NCBI GenBank assembly: GCA_038093975.1
Contig: JBBPTG010000012.1
Coordinates: forward strand, 1-64,000
Reading direction: 5' to 3'
Source of the DNA: Chalciporus piperatus
Lineage: Eukaryota > Basidiomycota > Agaricomycetes > Boletales > Boletaceae
DNA: 64,000 bases
In this document: piece by piece, positions 9,589-18,203 of the stretch
How positions within the stretch are numbered: position 1 is the stretch's first letter
Layout of the letters: each line of letters starts with the position of its first letter
Position numbers and translations under genes: made by a program
Notes under the pieces: model-generated
The model's database searches: none
What the model was told of the DNA's origin: nothing
The model's input: only the letters and a program-made list of their open reading frames with translations

Positions 9589-10078
9589 GATTATGACAGG
9601 TGACAGATGACAGGTGACAAGACAGTTTGATCGACAGGTGACAGGAGATGGTTCCTATGTCGGAGTGATCTGAGGATGTCTAGAACGGTCCGGAAACGGG
9701 CCGGAAGGGCGCGGGAAAATTGCGCGAGAGTGGATAGAGTCAAGGGACTCGGAGTCGTTGGGCAAGAGGACCGTTTGCTGCTAATGGGCGCTAGCCAGGG
9801 CTCATAACCTGTGAAAACTAAACGAACTCAGCCGATGCCTAAGAGAGGCGGAAACGACTGTATTCACCTAAACGAACTAGGTACAACTCAAATAAGTAAA
9901 GGAACTAAGTAAAGAAAGTAAATACTCACCTCAGCCGATGCCTAAGAGAGGCGGAAACGACTGAGGTGCTCTGGAAGTGAGACGAGGAGTTTAAGTAAAT
10001 GGGTGGAGATGTGCTCGGAACGATCCGACGTGATTCCGGTCCGGAATGACCGATTCCGGGTGCAAAAGGATCAAGGAA
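9589..10078 (-). other. Copia 5' leader with internal direct repeat
   Basis: Untranslated leader between LTR2 and the polyprotein start. It contains a 34-bp direct repeat (9827-9860 and 9930-9963, beginning ctcagccgatgcc) separated by about 69 bp. No primer-binding site matching a familiar tRNA was recognised next to the LTR. Confidence 0.7.
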
Positions 10079-10345
10079 TGTCAAGGACTTGACATGGATA
10101 AGAATAGAAAGGGTGAATGGTGAACAGAGATGTCACGAAAGGGAATAGACAAGTGAATGACATATAGGAGAACATACGAATGTAAAAGGGATCCGTTCCA
10201 ACGAATCCGGAGATGTTTCCGTGCGTTCCGGACATCGGAAACATCAGATTAAACACGGAATGCATCCGGAAGTATCCGGAGACGGATAGGGGCTATCCGG
10301 AAGCGGAAAGGAGCGGATAAGCACGGATTGGACTATATTTTGACA
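10079..10345 (-). repeat. 5' LTR of copia element (LTR2)
   Basis: 267 bp with perfect 6-bp terminal inverted repeats (TGTCAA...TTGACA on the minus strand). It serves as 5' LTR of the intact element and is immediately followed on the right by the pol 3' end of a second copy, so it is shared by two tandem elements. Confidence 0.85.
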
Positions 10346-10535
10346 CTCCCACTCGAGCGCAATCGTAATCCCATCCCACGAACGAACTTCCAGTGTTGCT
10401 CCCTGACAAGAGGCTTGGTAAGGATGTCGGCGACCATGTCCCCAGTAGGAACATATTGGATCACGGCTTCTCCGGTCGCAACCAAGTCGTCCCGGACGAA
10501 GTGGTACTTCCGTTTGATATGCTTGGTTCAAGGAA
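10346..10535 (-). pseudogene. Internally deleted copia copy (pol 3' fragment)
   Basis: 184 bp (10346-10529) match the 3' end of the polyprotein gene at 5033-5216 with two substitutions noted, then jump directly into the last 6 bp of leader (10530-10535) next to LTR3. Roughly 4.85 kb of body is missing. Both sides of the join share the dinucleotide TC, so a deletion between short matches is the simplest origin. No intact protein can be made from it. Confidence 0.85.
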
Positions 10536-10586
10536 TGTCAAGGACTTGACATGGATAAGAATAGAAAGGGTGAATGGTGAACAGAG

Positions 10587-11170
10587 CATCAGCAACACTG
10601 CAAAAAGTCTGAAGTTACTGGAATGACTGGATCAGTTAAACCAGTACGCCAGTTGCTCAGTTGCCCAGTCATCCAGTCAGCCAGTCATTTCAGTAATCTC
10701 ATTGGTTCATTAGCCCAGTCACTTCAGTAGTCTCAGTAGTCTCAGTAGCTCAGTAGCCCAGTGTTCCAGTCATCCAGTTATCTCAGTAGCCTAGTAGCCC
10801 AGTTTCCCAGTCATGTAGTCATCTCAGCAGCCTAGTAGCACAGTGCCCTAGTCATCCAGCAATCCAGTTGTCTCATTACTCCAGCCATCCAGTATTCCAG
10901 TATTCCAGTAATCTAGTCACTCAGTGGTCCAGTAATCCAGTAGTCTCAGTAGTCCAGTCATCCAGCCATTCAGTCATCCAGTCATTTCAGTAATCCAGTC
11001 ACTCAGTAATCCAGTAATCTAGTCACTCCAGTCACTCCAGTCACTCCAGTCACACCAGTAACCCAGTCACCAGTCACTTTCAGTCACCTCAGTAATCCAG
11101 TCACCCAGTAATCCAGTCACCCAGTCACCTCAGTAATCCAGTCACCCAGTAATCCAGTCACCCAGTCCCA
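10587..11170 (+). repeat. Left inverted arm of foldback-like element
   Basis: Tandem degenerate CAGT-containing units in the orientation CCAGTCATCCAGT. The inner end (11030-11170) is the most regular, alternating TCACCCAGTAATCCAG-type units. There is no coding potential. Confidence 0.8.
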
Positions 11171-11361
11171 ATTACTAGTTCACTATATCTTATGATTAAT
11201 TCACACCTTATGACAGTTCAGAAAATGCGAAATATATTATGTCTAACTATTACATGTATTGTGGTACAATAGTTACTAGTTAATGAAGTGCCATGCAACA
11301 CGAGCAGCTATGTACGAGGTGAGTAGGTGTGTTAGTCAACAAATAAACACAAACCTCTGAA

Positions 11362-12123
11362 GCCAGCGGGGCTGTTGAGCCCGCGCCGGCCATGTGTTGG
11401 TGTCGAGGTTGAAGGTGGGAGGTGGTGGGGGGGAGACAACCCGAGCGGCTGTCGTTGAAGTGAGTGGATGAGGTGATGGGTGAGGAAACACGAACCTCGT
11501 GATGCCGGCGGGGCTGCTGAGCCCACGCCGGCCGTTTTTTTTACGATCGAGTTTGAGGGAGCGAGGTGGTGGGGGGGAGACAGCCCGAGCGGCTCTGTAC
11601 GAGGTGAGAGAGGATGGTGGTGGGTGAGGAAAAACACACCATGTGCTGCCGGCGGGGCTGTTGAGCCCACGCCGGCCATCGAGTTCGAGGTCGAGGTTGT
11701 TTGAGGGTTTGGAGGTGGTGGTGGTTCGTACGGCCCGAGCGGCTCTGTACGAGATGAGAGGTGGTGGTGGTGGGTGAGGAAGAACACACCGTGTGCTGCC
11801 GGCGGGGCTGTTGAGCCCTCGCCGGCCGCATTTTCGCGTTTTCGCGTTTTCGTCGTTTCGTGTCGAGAGTGGTGTGGTAGGTGGTAGTGGGCCGAGCAGT
11901 GCAAGCGGCTGTTTGCGGGGTGAGCGGGTGGCTTATCACTCACCTCGTGAAGCCGGCGGGGCTGTTGAGCCCACGCCGGCCGCGTTTTCGCATTTTCGTC
12001 GTTTTCTTGTCGAGAGTGAGGTGGTAGGTGGCAGCAGGCTGTTTGCGAGGTGAGCGGATGTGGTGGTGAGCGAGTTTTCACTCACCTGGCGATGCCGGCG
12101 GGGCTTTTGAGCACTCGCCGGCC
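11362..12123 (+). repeat. Six-copy GC-rich hairpin array (about 145-bp period)
   Basis: A 29-30 nt GC-rich hairpin of the form GCCGGCGGGGCT-GTTG-AGCCCACGCCGGC recurs at 11362, 11504, 11648, 11798, 11952 and 12094. The spacers are related and contain CCGAGCGGCT and GGTGGTGGTGGG. Spacing is 142, 144, 150, 154 and 142 bp. The long antisense open frames here (for example 11332-12081) repeat themselves because the DNA repeats, and show no protein family. Confidence 0.85.
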
Positions 12124-12239
12124 GTTTTGCTGTTGTTGAGGTGTGGTGTAGTGGTGAGAGAGAGTCGAAGAGGTGGCGCGGCAAATTCAACATGGTCACG
12201 TGACTTTTTCGCGCGGATTTTTTGTCAAGTCCGAGCATT

Positions 12240-12960
12240 AGGGAAATGTAGCTACACTTTATTAGGATCTCCTACACTAGATAGCTACCATATTTTTTGT
12301 ACACTTGTGTATGCTTTTTTGTACACTTTCAATAGGTTTGATCTCCACATACTTTGCTACACTTTTAACTACACACTTACTGCGCTTTTTGTACACTTTT
12401 GCTACACTCTAACCTAATACACTTTCCCACACTTGTAATTACACATTTACTACGCTTTTTTGTACACTTTTGTAGCTACACTTTCCTACACATTTGATTC
12501 AAGTTTTACTACGCTTTTTTGTTACACTTTGCTACACTCAATCACTACACTTGTAACTACACTTTTAGTACGCTTTTTTGTCCACTTTAGCTACACTCTA
12601 TCACTACACACTTTCCCACACATTTCACTACACTTTTAGTACGCTTTTTTGTACACTTTTGCTACACTCAATCTAGCTATACTTTCCCACACTCTTGACT
12701 ACACTTTTACTACGCTTTTTTGTACACTTTAGCTACACTCAATCTAGCTACACTTTCCCACACTTTTACTACACTTTTACTACACTTTTTTTGTACACTT
12801 TGCTCACTCAATCTAGCTATACTTTCCCACACTTGTAACTACACTTTTACTACGCTTTTTTGTACACTTCACTACACTCAATCCTAATACCCTTTCCCAC
12901 ATTGTTAACTACACTTTTAGTACACATTTTTGTGGACTTTAGCTATAATCCATCCTATGA
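12240..12960 (+). repeat. AT-rich tandem array (about 70-bp period)
   Basis: About ten degenerate units carry TACGCTTTTTTGTACACTTT, joined by CTACACTCAATCTAGCTA and CTTTCCCACACTTG-type segments. Strand asymmetry is strong, with T-runs always on the plus strand. The array fills the right half of the foldback element core. Nothing coding is visible. Confidence 0.8.
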
Positions 12961-13004
12961 ATGATTGTAAAATGTCACTAATTAGAATGACTCTATTAGA
13001 TGAC

Positions 13005-13944
13005 TGAGTAGTACTGGAGTGATTGGGTGAGCTGAGGGCTGGGTAACTGGATAACTGGTATGACTGGTGTGACTGAAGTGACTGGTTTACTGGACCACAG
13101 GGTGACTGGATTACTGGAGTGACTGGATTACTGAGGTGACTGGATTACTGGAGTGACTTGTGTGACTTGTGTGACTGGTGTGACTGGAGTGACTGGATTA
13201 CTGGACCACTGAGTGACTAGATTACTGGAATACTGGAATACTGGATGGCTGGAGTAATGAGACAACTGGATTGCTGGATAACTAGGGCACTGGGCTACTA
13301 GGCTGCTGAGATGACTACATGACTGGGAAACTGAGCTACTAGGCTACTGAGATAACTGGATGACTGGAACACTGGGCTACTGAGCTACTGAGACTACTGA
13401 AGTGACTGGATGATTGGATGACTGGGCTGCTGGGTTACTGGAACTACTAGATGACTTGATGACTGGGATGCTGGGTTACTGGAACTACTGGATGACTGAA
13501 TGACTGAATGACTGGGCTACTGAGACTACTGAAGTAACTGGATGACTTGATGACTGGGCTGCTGGGTTACTGGAACTACTGGATAACTGGAACACTTGGC
13601 CACTGGACTAATGAGACCACTGAAATGACTGAATGACTGGATGACTGAGCTACTGGGACTACTGAAATGACTGGATGACTGGATGACTGGGCTGCTGGAT
13701 GACTGAGACTACTGAGACTACTGGATGACTGAATGACTGAGCTACTGAAGCTACTGAAATGACTGGATGACTGGGCCACTAGGCCACTGGGTTACTAAGA
13801 CTACTGAAACTACTTGATGACTGGGTGACTAGGTTACTGAAACTACTGAAACTACTGAAATTACTTGTTACTGGGCCACTGGACTACTGATTTAACTGAT
13901 CCAGTCATTCCAGTAACTTCAGACTTTTTGCAGTCTTGCTGATG
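13005..13944 (+). repeat. Right inverted arm of foldback-like element
   Basis: Same unit family as the left arm but in reverse complement (TGACTGGATGACTGG). It is longer than the left arm by roughly 350 bp, so the arms have expanded or contracted unequally. Confidence 0.8.
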
Positions 13945-14162
13945 AGATGTCACGAAAGGGAATAGACAAGTGAATGACATATAGGAGAACATACGAATGT
14001 AAACGGGATCCGTTCCAACGAATCCGGAGATGTTTCCGTGCGTTCCGGACATCGGAAACATCAGATTAAACACGGAATGCATCCGGAAGTATCCGGAGAC
14101 GGATAGGGGCTATCCGGAAGCGGAAAGGAGCGGATAAGCACGGATTGGACTATATTTTGACA

Positions 14163-14943
14163 TTCACTGCCTCCTTATCTCGCTTCTATTCTCATGGGTT
14201 CAGGGTAACCTCTTACCCAGTTATAGTACATACAAACATGTACAAATATTTAGGTTAGTATATAAACCCCAAGGAACTGCTGGTAACCCCAGCTTAGTTC
14301 ACTTGGTTTTTCCCCTTAACCAACCAACCTATCTCAGTTTCTCTTCTTCTAAACCGCTTCATTAGTGATAGTGTAGACCTGATCTCAACACAAGTTTTGG
14401 GTTGTTTCAGCAAGGCCATGGAGGCAAGCCGAATGAACTTGTATAGATGGGCGAAAGTGAGTAAATGAATCTCTGGGCACGAGCAAATCAACAAGCTCAG
14501 GAAGGTTCATGGTGACAGAGAGCGACTCGGAGAAGTGGGGGGTTTGTGAGAGGCTGCTGGAGAGTGTCAGTGAGTACTTATGTGGTTGCGGCAAAGTCGT
14601 GCCAAAACCTGGCGGAGTCACTTACGACGAGGCACACCGTGTAATGGTCGTGCTGTGATTGTCTCTGAGCTGTCTCTGGCCCAAAAAAACGGGGTCTCTG
14701 GTGTGGTCTCTCGGAGTCTCCAGAGAATGTTCTCTGGAGACTTTCCCAGCGGCTTGGCTGCGATTGTGCAACATTGTTCCACCAAAAAAAAAAAAAGCAA
14801 AAAAAATAGGTCTGTGAGACTAGTGCCGAAAAGTGCTGCCTGAGATGGAATAGTCCTCGACCAGCATCAACAGTTCGGGCGTCGACGAAAACGGATGGTT
14901 GCAAGACTAGAAAAGCAACATGAATTGATTTATACTATACAGT
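14163..14943. other. Intergenic, about 780 bp
   Basis: No gene was recognised. The stretch holds a perfect 28-nt palindrome (14715-14742, 13-bp arms, 2-nt loop), a 13-A run near 14785 and short A-rich tracts. Short open frames here look random. It is the 3' flank of the TAPT1-family gene. Confidence 0.6.
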
Positions 14944-17108
14944 CTACCAGATTCGCTTCACCATTGTGAACCGAGTAAGTTCCTCCAGTGGAACACGTTT
15001 CTTTCCATCACCAGTGTTGCCAGCTTTTCCTTGCCCTCTCCACCCTTGTAGAGAATTGCCCTCTCCCATCTCACTAACACATGTAGCGTTGTCACGCCAG
15101 TCGTCGACCAATTTTTGTAGCTGCTTATTGTATTCTCGTTCCTCCAACCCCTCTCCGATGGGATCCCGACCGAAGTCATTGACCCGATCAGCCATCGCGC
15201 GAGCTTCGACTCCAACTCTTCGCCTGCTAGCATATGCAATGAGGTTTATTCCCAACAAAACCTTCAGTGCCAAGAAGCTTCAAGTCCCAGGTAAGCATGA
15301 CGTGGCCGGGCACAGAAGGACACCACGCACCAGAGCCAGAAAGCTAAACCTATCACCGTCCATTTTACTAGATGTGTGGCATTCGTCAACGGCATTTGAC
15401 TCAGTCCGTGAAAATCCCAGGGAGGGAACTGGTGGGAGAACACCAAATTGAAGGATTGAAGACCAATGAGAATGGCCAAAACTGCAAGTGGAACAGAAGA
15501 AAAACCAAGCCTCCGAGCAACCAATGGCGATTGATCGACATACGTGTGCTGGCAATGTATATTATGAATTGCTGAAATCCTCAGGCCTCAGGCAGAAATC
15601 CATACCTTGCGAGCTCCATGCCGCCCAACGACACTTCCGCTTGTTAGGTCACGACACAGCACATCAATGTACCGCTCGTAGACGGAGGGGCGAATATGGT
15701 TGAACTTTGTGATGAAGGCGTGCTTTAACCAATCCACCACAATTTCGGACAGCAATACTGTTATGACAGGCTAAGTAAACATTGAGGTGAGATTGGTATG
15801 CACCGCCGTCGTGTGAAGGAGACCCACGTAGGAAATAGTCCACAGAACATTATTACCCCTGAACCATCCGAAACTCTTCGGCATGACAAACCCACCGGCT
15901 AAGTCGAATTCCGAACCACTAAGTTCTATCAGATTTCGAACTGCGACGACGAGGAGCATTAGAGATAGTGTGAAGCGCTCCACGATATCTGCACAGGTAA
16001 TCTGGAAAAGGCTGTCTTTTTCAAACTTCTTGAACACACATCCCTTGATTTCAACGAATTGGTTGGAAACGAGCAGAGTGAGGAGCGCGTGATCATAAGA
16101 ATTAACTGCGACGTTCAAAGAGAGAAGTTGATAGATCATGACGAGGGTATGACTGGCTGTCGGTGATGTTAAAATATCCTTTCCGACAAGGGTACATCCG
16201 GCTTACCGACATATAAAGTTGCCAGAACGAAGAACATAAATGGCCGGAACGTATGAGAGGACACAGGAACTTTGTGTGACAGAGCTTCAAGCGTCGACCG
16301 CGAGAACAGACAGTCAAGAATGTCCTGTCCGATTGACGCGCACAATCTGTCGGCGATCTATGTAGGTCCATGATGCATTGTCAAACAAAGGTCGCAGAAA
16401 AGTCACTGATCTCACCTCTAGGGAGTTAAATATGACATAGAGCTTGATGGTATCCTGGCCACGAATAGAATGGTAGATTTTACTGGCATCGGCGAGCGGT
16501 ATGAGCATGGCAATTGAAACGACGACTAAGAGGGTGCGTAGAATATCGGCCTTTTGGGAAGGTGGGAGATGAGACTTTGAAAAAGTGATGAAGTTGTAAA
16601 GGAAACGAGCAGCTGCTATGCAGAAGCGAATGGGTTGAATCGTAAATGTGTAAAGGAAGGAGTCTAGGCAGAGCATAAACCCAAACCCGACGATCTACCG
16701 CCTGATGAGACAGGACACGAAGTCAGGCGAAGCCTCACGTACTTTCTCCATCGCCAGGGGTATGCTCAAGAAGTTGCTGACCCGCTCCCACTTGAGTTCT
16801 TGGTGAGAGTCGAAATCGGTAGCCAGCAGCTCCTCGCGAAGATAATCCCATAAAGAAAAGAAGGGTTGGGAAGACTGCAAGTCTGACGAATGACTTCGTG
16901 GGGGTGGCGAAGGAGGAGGAGAAGCAGGTGGAGAAGGAAGTATGGGTGTGGGCGGAAGGGATGCATATGTTAGAGGTTGTCCTTGCCCCATTGTCCCTTC
17001 GTGCCTGCGTGTCGTAGGGGTGGTCAATGGCACGACCTGCGGACGCCAGGTCGTTGTTCCGGCAGAGGACGAGAAACGGCGCCGAGAGTGTCGTGGCGAA
17101 GTTGGCAT
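14944..17108 (-). CDS. EMP65: TAPT1/EMP65 family multi-pass membrane protein
   Basis: Exons 16743-17108, 16416-16694, 16207-16357, 15828-16156, 15606-15770, 15331-15548 and 14944-15277 sum to 1,842 nt (613 aa). The N terminus is a basic, Pro/Ser-rich cytosolic region followed by a conserved amphipathic stretch (LKWERVSNFLSIP). Family signatures appear across splice junctions: LYVIFNSLE + IADRLCASIGQDILDCLF, YQLLSLNVAVNSY, NQFVEIKGCVFKKFEKDSLF, CADIVERF and LVARRLGFSSVP. Several hydrophobic segments predict an ER or secretory-pathway membrane protein. In yeast Emp65 works with Slp1 in ER protein quality control; in animals TAPT1 affects cilia. The function here is by family only. ATG 17108 was chosen because the upstream frame lacks another ATG. 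Confidence 0.9.
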
Positions 17109-17225
17109 GGAATTTGTGAATGAACGGTGATTTAGCAACAATTATCGGAATGATACACTGGAGCGTGGGAACACAGCCACTCAAACATTGCACTCTTCCG
17201 AGTTGCACCGCTCTTTCACCAAAAC
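17109..17225. promoter_or_regulatory. 117-bp divergent promoter region
   Basis: Only 117 bp separate the start codons of the TAPT1-family gene (minus) and the complex I subunit gene (plus), so both transcripts must start inside or very near this stretch. Confidence 0.6.
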
Positions 17226-17792
17226 ATGCATTTAGCGAGGGCAAGTGTGCTACTGCGCCCCAAACCGCACGTCGGGGCAGCTGCAAACCAGATGAGATCT
17301 GCCTCGCACGGTGCACATGCGCATGAAGAACCCTCTGATCCCTCCCATCACAACCCAGAATGTACGTAGACCGGATCTGGTGCAAACTGAGACACTGAAA
17401 CCTCGCAGCTGGATTCTCTACGCCGTTTTGGAGAAACACGCTCCTGCTCTCTCTCATAACCGTTGCGTTTTACAAGTGGGCACCACCGCGAGACGAGGAC
17501 ACGTATCTGACTCGGTGGATTGCCTACTACTCAACGCCTCAGGAGACCTGGGCTTTGTTGAACGAGAAGCACTTGCTGCAATCGCAAGAGGCCACTGACA
17601 ACACGACGTTGCAAGCCAGGGCAACAAGGCCGGGCATACTTCGTTACAGGTATCCCCAGTGAGTATTGAGTTGTGCAGACAGGGTGACCGCCCATTGACT
17701 CTTGTATCAGATCCCTCGACCAAAGCTCTCCCCACTTGGTGCCCGTTGGGTCTGTGCCAGATATAAAGGGCATTAAGATGCGCACAGATTAA
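17226..17792 (+). CDS. Probable complex I accessory subunit (17.8 kDa type)
   Basis: Exons 17226-17361, 17409-17658 and 17711-17792 sum to 468 nt (155 aa). The N terminus MHLARASVLLRPKPH is a typical mitochondrial presequence, followed by a His-rich stretch (SHGAHAHEE). One hydrophobic helix (TLLLSLITVAFYKW) is followed by DEDTYLTRWIAYYS and a charged tail ending SLDQSSPHLVPVG. This layout resembles the small fungal NADH:ubiquinone oxidoreductase 17.8 kDa subunit, a single-span protein of the inner-membrane arm. The assignment is from remembered family features. The presequence and single span are clear; the exact subunit name is less so. Confidence 0.65.
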
Positions 17793-18203
17793 ATTGGGGG
17801 ATTTGCAATGTACATGTTGTGTTTTCGGTATCGGAAATAGAGATGAGCATCGGAATGATATTCCGCTGGGCATACACAGTGAACACGCCGGTGACTAAGG
17901 TCGGGAATGAATGAACTACACTACATCAATAGTGCCAGTCCTGTAGTCCTGACGGCGGTGTGGTCCATGCATGAGTCCTACACGAGTCCGTGGGACAGTC
18001 CCACGTGAACCTGTTGGTTTAACGAGTGGCAAGTACAAACCAAGTCAAAACACTGTCAAAACCAAGTTACAACGTTACAACTTTCTCGCGTCGACTCCCT
18101 CCCTTGTAGCAGCTTGTGGCTCACCAGGAATAGGCTACAGAGGGCGTCCTTACCCCCGCCCTGGCCCGACTTTCGTTTATTCCCTTCACCGACGCTTTTC
18201 ACG
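17793..18203. other. Intergenic, about 410 bp (RAX2 upstream)
   Basis: Probable RAX2 promoter, with a pyrimidine-rich stretch before the start. No RNA gene or repeat was seen. Confidence 0.5.

Larger units (their letters stand above)
10587..13944 (+). mobile_element. Foldback-like non-coding TIR element
   Basis: 3,358 bp inserted in LTR3. The outer 60 bp on each side are inverted copies with two mismatches, beginning CATCAGCAA on each strand. Inside them the arms (about 10587-11170 and 13005-13944) are long imperfect inverted repeats built of degenerate 8-11 bp units (CCAGTCAT, CAGTAGTCT, CAGTAATC). A stretch of over 200 bp near 10710-10950 is matched in inverse order in the right arm. AG is repeated at both junctions, giving a 2-bp target duplication. 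No transposase-like frame exists inside, so it would need proteins supplied from elsewhere. Long arms of tandem short repeats resemble animal foldback elements; the superfamily is not determined. Confidence 0.8.
10536..14162 (-). repeat. Third copia LTR (LTR3), split by an insertion
   Basis: The LTR is present as 10536-10586 plus 13945-14162. Counting the 2-bp duplication once, the two parts restore exactly 267 bp, the length of LTR2, with one substitution seen (aaacggg for aaaaggg). It ends in the expected terminal repeat at 14162, which is the right edge of the copia cluster. Unrelated sequence (ttcactgcc) follows. Confidence 0.88.

Noticed and set aside
5015..9610. Many open frames opposite the copia polyprotein (up to 278 codons)
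   Set aside because: Antisense shadows of an intact, motif-complete coding strand.
11332..12417. Long open frames on both strands (for example 249 and 132 codons)
   Set aside because: They arise from GC-rich tandem DNA repeats. Their translations repeat themselves and show no family.
10600..13900. Regular short repeats that could suggest a CRISPR array
   Set aside because: Units are degenerate, without constant repeats or unique spacers, and occur in inverted arms in a eukaryotic genome.
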